From positions 1 to 64,000 of the forward strand of contig LT827124.1 of NCBI GenBank assembly GCA_900169975.1: 64,000 nt of DNA, written 5' to 3'. Made by a program: the position numbers and the translations under genes. The stretch's first letter is position 1. Each line of letters opens with the position of its first letter. Under the pieces are notes generated by a model. That model searched no databases, had not been told where the DNA came from, and was given only the letters and a program-made list of their open reading frames with translations. Below, piece after piece: positions 53,118 to 61,873 of the stretch. This stretch comes from Pseudoflavonifractor sp. Marseille-P3106. GTDB taxonomy: Bacteria; Bacillota; Clostridia; Oscillospirales; Oscillospiraceae.

Positions 53118-53387
53118 ATGAGAGCCATTGTAACGGTCATCGGAAAGGATCAGGTGGGCATTATCGCCCGGGTCTGCGCCCTGCTCGCTGAGCAGGGGAT
53201 CAACGTGCTGGACATCAGCCAGACCATTTTACAGGAGTATTTTACCATGATCATGCTGGTGGACGCCTCGGCGTCCAAGGTTCCCTTTGCCCAGCTGGTG
53301 TCTCTGCTGGAGGCCGAGGGCAGGGAACAGGGCCTGGTCATCCACGCCCAGCGGGAAGATATCTTCAACGCCATGCATCGGATCTGA
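53118..53387 (+). CDS. ACT-domain protein (UPF0237 type)
   Basis: An 89-residue single ACT domain: [19 protein letters not shown], then [12 protein letters not shown]. Such stand-alone ACT proteins are assumed to bind amino acids and regulate a partner. AAAGGAGGAG precedes the ATG. The gene is 16 bp ahead of the PFL-family gene, a pairing conserved widely in Firmicutes. Confidence 0.93.
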   Translation: MRAIVTVIGKDQVGIIARVCALLAEQGINVLDISQTILQEYFTMIMLVDASASKVPFAQLVSLLEAEGREQGLVIHAQREDIFNAMHRI

Positions 53388-53403
53388 GGGTGGAGATATG
53401 GCT

Positions 53404-54762
53404 ATGTTTAACAGTAATGAGATCCTGGATACCATCCACATGATCGACCAGCAGCACCTGGACGTGCGCACCATCACCATGGGCATCTCCCTGCTGGATT
53501 GCGCCGACCCCGACCCCAGGGCCGCCTGCCGGAAAATCTACGACAAGATCACCCGCTCGGCCAAGGATCTGGTCAGGACCGGCGAGGACATTGAGGCCGA
53601 GTTCGGCATTCCCATCGTCAACAAGCGCATCTCGGTCACGCCCATCGCCCTGGTGGCGGGGGCCTCCCGGACCGAGGACTATGTTCCCTTCGCCGTGGCC
53701 CTGGACAAGGCCCGGGCCGAGACCGGCGTCAACTTCGTGGGCGGCTTTTCCGCTCTGGTGCAGAAGGGCATGACCTCCGCCGACCGGAACCTCATCCGCT
53801 CCCTCCCCGAGGCATTGGCGGCCACCGAACTGGTGTGCGGGTCGGTGAACGTGGGTTCCACCAAGGCGGGCATCAACATGGACGCCGTCGCCCTCATGGG
53901 CCGGACCATCAAGGAGCTGGCCGCCCGCACCGCCGATCAGGACGGCTTCGGCTGCGCCAAGCTGGTGGTGTTCTGCAACGCCGTGGAGGACAACCCCTTT
54001 ATGGCGGGCGCGTTCCACGGGGTGTCCGAGGGCGACCGGGTCATCAACGTGGGGGTCTCCGGCCCCGGCGTGGTGCACCACGCGCTCCAGAGCGTGAAGG
54101 GACAGCCCTTCGACGTAGTGGCCGAGACCATTAAAAAGACGGCCTTCCGCATCACCCGGATGGGACAGCTGGTGGCGCAGGAGGCCTCCCGGCGGCTGGA
54201 CGTGCCCTTCGGCATCGTGGACCTGTCCCTGGCCCCCACTCCCACCGTGGGGGATTCGGTGGCCCGCATTCTGGAGGAGATGGGCCTTGAGACCTGCGGC
54301 ACCCACGGCACCACCGCCGCCCTGGCCATGCTGAACGACGCGGTGAAGAAGGGCGGCGTGATGGCCTCCTCCCACGTGGGCGGCCTGTCCGGCGCGTTTA
54401 TCCCGGTCAGCGAGGACGAGGGCATGATCGCCGCCGCCTCCTCGGGTGCCCTGTGCCTGGACAAGCTGGAGGCCATGACGTGCGTGTGCTCGGTGGGCCT
54501 CGACATGATCGCCGTCCCCGGGGATACCACTGCCGAGACCCTCTCGGCCATCATCGCCGATGAGGCGGCCGTCGGCATGGTCAACTCCAAGACCACCGCC
54601 GTCCGGCTCATCCCCGCCCCCGGCAAGCGGGTGGGGGACACGGTGGAGTTCGGCGGACTGCTGGGCTCCGCCCCGGTGATGCCGGTCCACCCCGAGTCCA
54701 GCGCCGATTTTGTCCATCGGGGCGGCCGTATCCCCGCCCCCATGCAGAGCCTGAAAAACTGA
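53404..54762 (+). CDS. PFL-family protein (DUF711 / UPF0210)
   Basis: A 452-residue member of the UPF0210 family, whose fold resembles pyruvate formate-lyase although no radical function is established. It contains [50 protein letters not shown]-like VGVSGPGVV and [11 protein letters not shown]. The second of two close ATGs (53404) has GGAG at 8 bp and is preferred over 53398. The ACT protein upstream is its constant companion. Confidence 0.93.
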   Translation: MFNSNEILDTIHMIDQQHLDVRTITMGISLLDCADPDPRAACRKIYDKITRSAKDLVRTGEDIEAEFGIPIVNKRISVTPIALVAGASRTEDYVPFAVALDKARAETGVNFVGGFSALVQKGMTSADRNLIRSLPEALAATELVCGSVNVGSTKAGINMDAVALMGRTIKELAARTADQDGFGCAKLVVFCNAVEDNPFMAGAFHGVSEGDRVINVGVSGPGVVHHALQSVKGQPFDVVAETIKKTAFRITRMGQLVAQEASRRLDVPFGIVDLSLAPTPTVGDSVARILEEMGLETCGTHGTTAALAMLNDAVKKGGVMASSHVGGLSGAFIPVSEDEGMIAAASSGALCLDKLEAMTCVCSVGLDMIAVPGDTTAETLSAIIADEAAVGMVNSKTTAVRLIPAPGKRVGDTVEFGGLLGSAPVMPVHPESSADFVHRGGRIPAPMQSLKN

Positions 54763-54805
54763 GAAAGCGGCTCCTACGGGCAGAGCCCTGCTTTCAATAG
54801 ATCGG

Positions 54806-54836
54806 AACCGCCCCTGCGGGGGCGGTTTTCTTTTTC
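54806..54836 (+). terminator. Terminator after the PFL-family gene
   Basis: Arms AACCGCCCC and GGGGCGGTT around a short loop, then TTTTC and five T. Confidence 0.85.
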
Positions 54837-54857
54837 CCGAAAGCGTCAGAAAGCGCT

Positions 54858-54885
54858 TTGAAAATCCTTTTGCGTGGTGTATACT
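54858..54885 (+). promoter_or_regulatory. Promoter of pgi
   Basis: TTGAAA (54858-54863), 16 bp, TATACT (54880-54885). Confidence 0.7.
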
Positions 54886-54924
54886 AAAGCCACCAAGGAC
54901 AAGCTGTTATAGGAGGCCATTGCT

Positions 54925-56259
54925 ATGCTCAATCTTGATCTTTCCAATATTTCTTCCTTCCTTCCCGGCGGCTGGCGCACCGGTCAGGAGCCCGGGCTGA
55001 AAAAGGCCCATGACTTCGTGCTGAACGCCACCGGCGCCGGGGGAGAGTACACCGGCTGGGTCCGGCTGCCTGCCGACTATGACAAGGAGGAGTTTGCCCG
55101 GATCCAGAAGGCGGCGGAGAAGATCCGTTCCGACTCCAAGGCCCTGGTGGTCATCGGGATCGGCGGCTCCTACCTGGGAGCCAGGGCAGTCATTGAGACG
55201 CTGACCTCCAACAATTACAATCTCACCCGCAAGGACGGCCCCGCCATTTATTTCGCGGGCAACAGCCTCTCTGCCGACGCCATGAACGAGATCATCGATC
55301 TGGTAAAGGACGTGGACTTCTCCGTCAACGTCATCTCCAAGTCGGGAACCACCACCGAACCCGCCGTGGCCTTCCGCATTTTCAAGGCCCTTCTGGAGGA
55401 GAAGTACGGCAAGGAAGGGGCCAAGGGCCGCATCTACGCCACTACCGACGCCAAGCGGGGCGCTCTCAAGGGTCTGGCGGACAAGGAGGGCTACGAGGAG
55501 TTCGTGGTGCCCGACGCCGTGGGCGGGCGCTACTCCGTCCTCACCGCCGTGGGCCTTCTGCCCATCGCCGCCGCCGGCATCGACATCGACGCCCTCATGG
55601 GCGGCGCCCGGGAGGAGATGGAGCTGCTGGCCAAGCCGGGCATGGACACCCCCGCCTGGCAGTACGCCGCCGCCCGCCACGCCCTCTACCAGTCCGGGAA
55701 GAAGATCGAGATCCTGGCCGGGTATGAGCCCGCCTTCCGGTTCTTCGGGGAGTGGTGGAAGCAGCTCTTTGGCGAGAGCGAGGGCAAGCAGGGCAAGGGC
55801 CTCTTCCCCGCCAGCGTGGAGTTCACCGCCGACCTCCACTCCATGGGCCAGTATATCCAGCAGGGGGAGCGGCTCATGGTGGAGACCGTGGTCCGTTTTG
55901 ACTGCGCCCACACCAAGCGCACGATCCCCGACGATCCGGAAAATGTGGACGGACTCAACTTCCTCTCCGGCCGCTCTCTGGCCTTTGTGGCCGAGCAGGC
56001 CATGCGGGGCACCATCCTGGCCCATGTGGACGGCGGTGTGCCCAACATTCTGCTCGCCGTCCCGGCCCGGGACGCCAGGAGCCTGGGCGCGCTTATCTAC
56101 TTTTTCGAATTTACCTGCGGCCTGTCCGGCTATCTGCTGGAGGTCAATCCCTTCGACCAGCCCGGCGTGGAGGCCTACAAGAACAACATGTACGCCCTTC
56201 TGGGCAAGCCCGGCTACGAGAGCCAGAAGGCGGCGCTGGAAAAGCGGCTGGACAGCTGA
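54925..56259 (+). CDS. pgi: Glucose-6-phosphate isomerase
   Basis: Interconverts glucose 6-phosphate and fructose 6-phosphate. The 444-residue length is that of the short Firmicutes enzymes. Seen are [45 protein letters not shown], an [11 protein letters not shown] stretch and [12 protein letters not shown] near the end. Own promoter and AGGAGG ribosome site; monocistronic by context. Confidence 0.97.
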   Translation: MLNLDLSNISSFLPGGWRTGQEPGLKKAHDFVLNATGAGGEYTGWVRLPADYDKEEFARIQKAAEKIRSDSKALVVIGIGGSYLGARAVIETLTSNNYNLTRKDGPAIYFAGNSLSADAMNEIIDLVKDVDFSVNVISKSGTTTEPAVAFRIFKALLEEKYGKEGAKGRIYATTDAKRGALKGLADKEGYEEFVVPDAVGGRYSVLTAVGLLPIAAAGIDIDALMGGAREEMELLAKPGMDTPAWQYAAARHALYQSGKKIEILAGYEPAFRFFGEWWKQLFGESEGKQGKGLFPASVEFTADLHSMGQYIQQGERLMVETVVRFDCAHTKRTIPDDPENVDGLNFLSGRSLAFVAEQAMRGTILAHVDGGVPNILLAVPARDARSLGALIYFFEFTCGLSGYLLEVNPFDQPGVEAYKNNMYALLGKPGYESQKAALEKRLDS

Positions 56260-56334
56260 GTTTCCCCATGGGGAAGAATTGTAAGAAAATGGACAAACCA
56301 TGAAAAAGGTTTTTAGTGAACTGGCACAAAACGG

Positions 56335-56363
56335 TTGCAATTCTCTCGGAAAAATGGTACCAT
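56335..56363 (+). promoter_or_regulatory. Promoter of the Walker-A protein gene
   Basis: TTGCAA (56335-56340), 17 bp, TACCAT (56358-56363). Confidence 0.6.
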
Positions 56364-56417
56364 AATGCCACAGACCGGAGAACTTCTTCCGGGGGACAAA
56401 TGTAAGGAGTGATTATT

Positions 56418-56831
56418 ATGGTGAGAGTGATCATGGGGGTCAAGGGTACCGGCAAGACCAAGCAGATGATCGAGCTCATTAATTCCGCTGTACAGAGCGA
56501 GAATGGAAATGTGGTCTGCATTGAGCGCGGTCCCAAGCTGACTTACGATATCCATTATAAGATCCGTCTGGTGGAAGCCAGCCAGTACGATATGGATAAC
56601 TTTGATATGCTCAAGGGTTTCATCAACGGCCTTCACGCCGGGAACTACGACATCACCCATGTGTTTATCGACAGCCTGACCAAGATCGTGGGCGTACCTG
56701 CCGAGGATGTGGCCGTGGAGCATTTCCTGGACTGGCTCAACACGTTCGGTGAGAAGAACAACATCAAGTTCACTGTCACCATCAGCGCAGATGCCTCCCT
56801 CGCCTCCGAAGGCGTGAAGAAGTACTTCTAA
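56418..56831 (+). CDS. Small P-loop protein of unknown function
   Basis: A 137-residue protein with a Walker A motif right at the start (IMGVKGTGKTKQMIEL) and a Walker B-like VFIDSLTKI around residue 85. It resembles a minimal ATP-binding core without further domains; similar short proteins occur across Clostridia, sometimes labelled as PilT-like, without proof. The ATG at 56418 has AAGGAG at 8 bp; a GTG at 56409 overlaps that site. Monocistronic with its own promoter and terminator. Confidence 0.8.
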   Translation: MVRVIMGVKGTGKTKQMIELINSAVQSENGNVVCIERGPKLTYDIHYKIRLVEASQYDMDNFDMLKGFINGLHAGNYDITHVFIDSLTKIVGVPAEDVAVEHFLDWLNTFGEKNNIKFTVTISADASLASEGVKKYF

Positions 56832-56845
56832 AAACCGGAAAAGGA

Positions 56846-56877
56846 AAGCCCGGCAGCGAAAGCTGCCGGGCCTTTTT
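56846..56877. terminator. Bidirectional terminator between the P-loop gene and lepB
   Basis: Arms GCCCGGCAGC (56848-56857) and complement (56862-56871), GAAA tetraloop, five T. Confidence 0.9.
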
Positions 56878-56891
56878 GCGTTTCAAGGCGG

Positions 56892-57476
56892 TCAACCGAC
56901 CGGACCGAAGTTCCGGAAGGGGAGCACCACGCACAGAGCGCGGCCCAGAACATACCGTTTGTCCACTGTGCCGAGCCGCTGGTCCCGGCTGTCCGAGGAG
57001 TGGTTCCGATTGTCTCCCATCACATAGATAGAACCTTCCGGCACCGTTACGTCCAGAACGGTCATATAGGGGTTCAGAGTGTCCACCATGAGCTCGTTGA
57101 TGTACGGCTCATCCAGAACCTGACCGTCTACGGAGACGGTCCCGGCACCGTAGTCCACCGTCACATGCTGGCCTTCCACGGCAATGACCCGTTTCACAAT
57201 GGGTTCTGTCATGAAGGAGGGCTTGCGGAGCACCACCACATCCCCCTGCTTCGGCGTATAGCCGATACTCTGGAGAAGGAGCAGATCGCTTTGGTGAAGA
57301 GTGGGGACCATGGAGGAGCCCACCACCCCAATGACACGGCCCACCAGTGTGAATACCAGAATGAGGGACACCAGAGCCATGACCAGGGCCTGCATCCAGA
57401 AATAGAGATCCAGCTTAACGGAACCCTTTTCCTCGGCGGGCTGGCCCTCTGGGGAAATTACGTTTTCATCTGCCAC
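56892..57476 (-). CDS. lepB: Signal peptidase I
   Basis: Membrane serine protease that removes signal peptides from exported proteins. The 194-residue protein has one N-terminal transmembrane segment (about 28-48), nucleophile Ser55 in GSSMVPTL, general base Lys95 in IVKRVIAVEGQ and the MGDNRNHSSDSR box. The start is a GTG with GGAG at 8 bp. It has its own promoter. Confidence 0.96.
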   Translation of the reverse strand: MADENVISPEGQPAEEKGSVKLDLYFWMQALVMALVSLILVFTLVGRVIGVVGSSMVPTLHQSDLLLLQSIGYTPKQGDVVVLRKPSFMTEPIVKRVIAVEGQHVTVDYGAGTVSVDGQVLDEPYINELMVDTLNPYMTVLDVTVPEGSIYVMGDNRNHSSDSRDQRLGTVDKRYVLGRALCVVLPFRNFGPVG

Positions 57477-57551
57477 AGGATCAGCTCCAAATTTTCAGAA
57501 TGGGAAGTGCCCTGCCGTGAAAAGCGCGGCGCAGGGCGCTCAACAGACCTT

Positions 57552-57580
57552 ATTATAGCCTGATAGAGTGGAAAAAGCAA
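57552..57580 (-). promoter_or_regulatory. Promoter of lepB
   Basis: On the minus strand, TTGCTT (57575-57580), 17 bp, TATAAT (57552-57557). Confidence 0.75.
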
Positions 57581-57594
57581 CCGGTTCTGAAAAC

Positions 57595-59826
57595 TCAGAC
57601 AGATATGACTGCCGCCTCCCCAAGGACCCCAAGCCGGGCCGCTTCCCGGCCGTGGCAGGAGAAGAGAAGGATCTGGCGGGTCTTGGCCGCAGACAGGAGG
57701 CAGTCCAGGGCCAGGTTGGCCCGATCGTCGTCAAAGGCGTCCAGAGCGTCGTCCAGCAGGATGGGGCAGGGTTCCTCCTGAGGGAGGGCCAGATCGCACA
57801 TGGCCAGCCGCACCGCCAGATAGAGCTGCTGGGCGGTGCCGCCGGAGAGGACCAGGTCCTGCCGGGGGGCCGGAGCTCCAGCCTCCTGGGCCAGTGCCTG
57901 GAACTGGCGGGTAAGCGCGGCCCTGTCGTACCTTCCGCCGGTGAGGGCGGCCAGATATTCTCCCGCCCGCCGGTTGACAGCGGGGGAGAAGCGTTCCCGC
58001 AAAAGGCTGTCAGCCTGGCGCAGGCTGTCCAATGCGGCGGTGAGCGCGTCAAACTCCCCCCGACGGCGGGTCAGTTCCTCGGTGAGCGCATCTCTGCGGG
58101 CGCTCAGTTCAGACGGGTCACCCACGGAGCTCAGCTCCCCCCGCAGCCGGGCGGCATCGTCGCTGACCCGGTTCAGTTCTCCTGTGACGGCGGAGAGGCG
58201 TGCGGCGAGAGCGGCGGCGTCCTCATCGGGGAGGGACGCGGGGACACTGGATGGGGCCTCCACGGCGGGGAGAGCGGCCAAAAGCTGCTCTGCCGCCGCC
58301 AGGCGGGCCTCGGCCAGGCGGCAGCGCTCCCCCTGCTGAAGCGCCCGGGAGAGGGCGGCGGAGACCCCGAAGAGGTCGGTCACCTCGGGAGCAAAGGCGT
58401 GAACCAGATGGAGCAGACGGCCGGTGAGTTCCAGCTTCTGAGCGGCCAGCCGGTCCCGCTCTTCCTCGGCGGCCTGCGCCTGACGCTGAGCCTCCTGGGC
58501 GGCGGAGACCTTCTCACCGTAATCGGCGGCACGGGACAGGATGCCTTCGGCGTCTTCGGCCTGATAACGCTCCAGGATTTTCTGGGCCCGTTTGCGGCGG
58601 CGGGAGCGGAGGAGAGACATGGGAAGAGCCACAAGGCCCCAGCCCAGAAAGGCCCCCAGCAGCAGAAGGAGGAGAGAGGAGACGGAGACGGGCGCGCCCT
58701 TCAGGCTCCGCCCCAGGACCATGCCCAGCACGGCACCGACGGGGGCGCCGAGCAAAGCAAGGGCGGTGGGACGATGTTTCATCAGCCGCTCTGCCTCGTC
58801 GTGATCCGCCTGCGCTTTGGCGGCGGCCTGAGTGGGGTCCTGACCGCTGAAGAAGGGGTCGGCCGCGGCGGCGGATCGGGCTTCCTCAGCGGCCTGCCGG
58901 GCGATTGGGATGGCCCTGTCCGCCTGACGGATGGAGGAGGTCAGGGTGTTGGCGTAGCTCAGGTCCCCCTGGGCCCGGCGGAGCGCGTCGGCGGCCGGGA
59001 GCCCCTCCGCCGTGCGGCGGGCCTCCTCCCAGGCGGTCCGGGCGCGGTCGGCGTCGTCCTGAGCCTGACGGCGGCGCTGAGCCTGCTCAGCCCGATGGGC
59101 GTCGCCCAACGTTTGGAGCTGTCCCTCCAGGCGGGCTTTTTGGATTTCCAGGGCTTCCTTTTCCTGCTGCGCGGCCTGGGCACGGCGGAGAAGGCCCGCC
59201 TGCCGGGCCTGGGTGTCGGCCACCTCCTCCAGCTCGGCTTCCAGTCTGGGGATCAGACCATTGCGGCTGTTGGAGCGGCGGCGGTTGAGCCAGTCCTTCA
59301 GGCGGCGCTCCACCTGGGAGAAGGAGACCTCCTCCTCCCCGGAGGTGGCCAGTGCGGCGATCCGCTTTTCCAGATCGCCGCTGGGAGAAAGGGCGGCGTT
59401 TCCCTGCCCCACAAAGGCGGTGCGCTCAAAGACCTCCCGGGAGACCCCCAGCAGAGCCTCTCCGCAGTTCTCCGCAGTCAGAAAGCCCACCGGCTCTCGG
59501 GTGGCGGTCCACACCGCGGAGAAGGCCCCCCAGGGGACGGAGCCTTTTGGCCCCCGGTAGAGGGTCAGCTCCCGCCCCTGCCAGGTGAGGTCGACGCTGC
59601 CCTCCATGGGGGCGCCCGACCAGGGCTGCCAGCGGTTTTTTTCCGCGATGTATCCGGCCTTGTCCCGGTCCCGGGGGGGAAAGCCGTAGAACATGGCCCG
59701 CAGGAAGGCGCACCAGGTGGATTTGCCCCCCTCGTTGGGGGCCTCGATGAGGGTGAGCCCCGGGCCCGGGATCAGTTCGGCGTGATCCAGACGGCCGAAG
59801 GTGGCGGTGAGTTTGTTCAGCTTCAT
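57595..59826 (-). CDS. SbcC/YhaN-like coiled-coil ATPase
   Basis: A 743-residue ABC-type ATPase of the Rad50/SbcC class. The N-terminal half-site has Walker A APNEGGKSTWCAFL (about 30-43); long alanine-rich coiled coils follow, interrupted near residues 365-400 by a strongly hydrophobic stretch that may form two membrane-spanning helices, as in YhaN. The C-terminal half-site has the LSGGTAQQLYLAVRLA signature and Walker B PILLDDALDAFDDDR. With the upstream nuclease-like protein it forms a DNA-end-processing pair. Start and the previous stop overlap (ATGA). Confidence 0.88.
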   Translation of the reverse strand: MKLNKLTATFGRLDHAELIPGPGLTLIEAPNEGGKSTWCAFLRAMFYGFPPRDRDKAGYIAEKNRWQPWSGAPMEGSVDLTWQGRELTLYRGPKGSVPWGAFSAVWTATREPVGFLTAENCGEALLGVSREVFERTAFVGQGNAALSPSGDLEKRIAALATSGEEEVSFSQVERRLKDWLNRRRSNSRNGLIPRLEAELEEVADTQARQAGLLRRAQAAQQEKEALEIQKARLEGQLQTLGDAHRAEQAQRRRQAQDDADRARTAWEEARRTAEGLPAADALRRAQGDLSYANTLTSSIRQADRAIPIARQAAEEARSAAAADPFFSGQDPTQAAAKAQADHDEAERLMKHRPTALALLGAPVGAVLGMVLGRSLKGAPVSVSSLLLLLLGAFLGWGLVALPMSLLRSRRRKRAQKILERYQAEDAEGILSRAADYGEKVSAAQEAQRQAQAAEEERDRLAAQKLELTGRLLHLVHAFAPEVTDLFGVSAALSRALQQGERCRLAEARLAAAEQLLAALPAVEAPSSVPASLPDEDAAALAARLSAVTGELNRVSDDAARLRGELSSVGDPSELSARRDALTEELTRRRGEFDALTAALDSLRQADSLLRERFSPAVNRRAGEYLAALTGGRYDRAALTRQFQALAQEAGAPAPRQDLVLSGGTAQQLYLAVRLAMCDLALPQEEPCPILLDDALDAFDDDRANLALDCLLSAAKTRQILLFSCHGREAARLGVLGEAAVISV

Positions 59827-60905
59827 GGCGTGTCCTCCCCGTTTTCCAGCGCGGCCAGACCAAAGCGGACGGCCTGTTCCAAAACAGACCGCTCCCCGTC
59901 GTCTCCCGCGGCGTCGATGCGCCGGCGCATGTCCCGGAGAAAGAGCCCGGTCAGGCTGTCCTCCCGCTCCCGTGCCCACAGATCCCGGGGAACGCGGGTG
60001 CGGTCCCGGAGGGTGACCGACCACCGGAGGGGGGCGGCAGTCCGGGTGAGGGCGGCCAGGTCGGGGGCGTCGCTCTCGCCGGTGAGGATTAGGCGGCAGA
60101 TGTCCTCCCGGGAGCCGGGGGCCAGGGAATCGGCCACCGCCTGCACAGGGGCCTTCCCGGTGAGGTCGCAGGTCAGGACCTCATAGCGCCGGGCGCACAG
60201 GGGGAGAAACTCCGCTGTGACGGCGGGGCCGTCCACCGTGACCCAGAGGGCCCCCTTGTCTCCCAGTTCGTCAAAGCCCCGGCCCTCGGGACAGCCGGGG
60301 TAGGCCCAGTAGGTGTCTCCCGCCCTTTGAAGGCCGGAGCAGGCGTGGATGTGGCCCAGGGCCAGATAGGTGAGGCCGCTGGCGGCGATCTCCTCCCGGG
60401 AGATGGAGGCGTAACGGCCCGTTCCCTCCACATCGGCGTGGAGGACCATGATCCCGGGCTTGCCCGTGTCCGGGGCGCGGAAGCCCGCCAGGGGGGAGTC
60501 GTCCCGGGCCGGGCCGGTAAAGGCACAGCCGTAGACGGTGCAGCCGGGGAGCTCCACGGAACGGACGGCCCCCTCCCGGAAGATACGCACATTTTCCGGC
60601 CAGATGGGGGCGGAATAGAGGGAGGATGCCTGATAGAAGTCGTGGTTGCCCGGGGCGATGAGCACCGGCGCGGGGATCCGGCCCAGGGCGGCGGCCAGCG
60701 CCTGGGCGGTCTCCCGGTAGGTCTGCCGGTCATCCAGCAGATCGCCGGAGAGAAGGACCAGGTCGGCCCCCCGCTCGCTGGCTGTGTCGGCCAGCTTCTC
60801 CAGCAGAAGCCGCTGCTCGGCCCGCCGCTGGCGGGCCTGATCCGCCGTCAGCGCCGCGAAGGGGGCGTCCAGATGGAGGTCGGCGGCGTGAAGGATGTGA
60901 AGCAT
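59823..60905 (-). CDS. SbcD/YhaO-like metallophosphoesterase
   Basis: A 360-residue calcineurin-like phosphoesterase, the Mre11/SbcD-type partner of the following ATPase. Metal-binding blocks are HAADLHLDAPF, LLSGDLLDD, PGNHDFYQ, VLHADVEG and LGHIHACS. In Bacillus yhaO-yhaN takes part in DNA repair; a nuclease role here is by family. The two genes share a 4-nt overlap, so they are co-translated. Confidence 0.9.
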   Translation of the reverse strand: MLHILHAADLHLDAPFAALTADQARQRRAEQRLLLEKLADTASERGADLVLLSGDLLDDRQTYRETAQALAAALGRIPAPVLIAPGNHDFYQASSLYSAPIWPENVRIFREGAVRSVELPGCTVYGCAFTGPARDDSPLAGFRAPDTGKPGIMVLHADVEGTGRYASISREEIAASGLTYLALGHIHACSGLQRAGDTYWAYPGCPEGRGFDELGDKGALWVTVDGPAVTAEFLPLCARRYEVLTCDLTGKAPVQAVADSLAPGSREDICRLILTGESDAPDLAALTRTAAPLRWSVTLRDRTRVPRDLWAREREDSLTGLFLRDMRRRIDAAGDDGERSVLEQAVRFGLAALENGEDTP

Positions 60906-60950
60906 GGAAAACTCCTTTCCAGAGAGAAAGTGAAGGGAAAACGGGCTGGC

Positions 60951-61730
60951 TTACTCCCGGATGTCCAGACGTTCCGCCGAGACGCATTTCCGGGTGGAGG
61001 TGTCGATGGTGAAGAGCACGCTCTCCAGTTTGCAGGGGCCCTCCGACTGTTCAAACCGGGCGGGGAGGCCGCCCAGAAAGCGGTTGATGGCCTGCTGGGG
61101 CTTGATGCCCAGCACCGACTGGGCCGGGCCGGTCATCCCCAGGTCGGTGACAAAGCCGGTCCCCTTGGGAAGGATCTGCACGTCGGCGGTGGGGACGTGG
61201 GTGTGGGTGCCCCACACCGCCTGGACCCGCCCGTCCAGATACCAGCCCATGGCCCCCTTCTCGCTGGTGGCCTCGGCATGGAGATCCACCACGGTGAGGT
61301 CGGCGTCCATCTCCTTCAGGGCGGCCGAGGCCACGGTGAAGGGATTTTCAAAGTTGGAGTCCATCTCGCACCGGCCGATGAGGTTCATCACCCCGATCCG
61401 CAGGCCCCTGGGGCCGTCAAAGACCCCCCAGCCCCGGCCGGGGACCCGGCTGGTGTAGTTGGCGGGGCGGAGGATGTAGGGGTTGTCCTCCAGAAAGTCG
61501 GCGATCTGGATCCGGTTCCAGGTGTGGTTGCCCAGGGTGATGACGTCGGCCCCGGCGTTGAAAATATCCTTGGCCTGCCGGGGGGTGATGCCCACGCCGG
61601 AGGCGTTTTCTCCGTTGACGACGGTGAAATCCACGGCATGGAGCTTTTTCAGGCTCCGCAGGTGCCGGTCCAAAAAGGAGAGGCCCTGGTCGCCCACCAC
61701 GTCGCCCACGGCCAGAAGATGAAACAGCAT
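60951..61730 (-). CDS. ymdB: YmdB-like 2',3'-cyclic nucleotide phosphodiesterase
   Basis: A 259-residue metallophosphoesterase of the TIGR00282 family. It begins LLAVGDVVGDQG, then VVNGENASGVG, TLGNHTWN, VDLHAEATSEK and WGTHTHVPTAD, the diagnostic sequence of metal ligands. Bacillus YmdB hydrolyses cyclic nucleotides and affects biofilm versus motility decisions. It leads the transcript that continues into the yhaO/yhaN-like pair. Confidence 0.94.
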   Translation of the reverse strand: MLFHLLAVGDVVGDQGLSFLDRHLRSLKKLHAVDFTVVNGENASGVGITPRQAKDIFNAGADVITLGNHTWNRIQIADFLEDNPYILRPANYTSRVPGRGWGVFDGPRGLRIGVMNLIGRCEMDSNFENPFTVASAALKEMDADLTVVDLHAEATSEKGAMGWYLDGRVQAVWGTHTHVPTADVQILPKGTGFVTDLGMTGPAQSVLGIKPQQAINRFLGGLPARFEQSEGPCKLESVLFTIDTSTRKCVSAERLDIRE

Positions 61731-61757
61731 AGCTTGTCCTCCATTCTCAATGGTTTC

Positions 61758-61786
61758 ATTATAAGAGATTTTGTCCCAAAGCGCAA
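61758..61786 (-). promoter_or_regulatory. Promoter of the ymdB operon
   Basis: On the minus strand, TTGCGC (61781-61786), 17 bp, TATAAT (61758-61763). Confidence 0.7.
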
Positions 61787-61873
61787 TCGTTACCGCTCGT
61801 CACCAAAGTGTCATTTTCCCGTAAGGACAGGACCGTTCCAATCTGCTAATATCATGGTAAAGGAGTGAAAAGC

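Noticed and set aside
53365-54717. Long minus-strand frame opposite the PFL-family gene
   Set aside because: Gly/His-rich mirror frame without a ribosome site or homology.
57568-60186. An 872-codon open frame on the plus strand opposite the YhaN-like gene
   Set aside because: Same shadow effect; Gly/Gln-rich with no domain, while the opposite strand has intact Walker and signature motifs.
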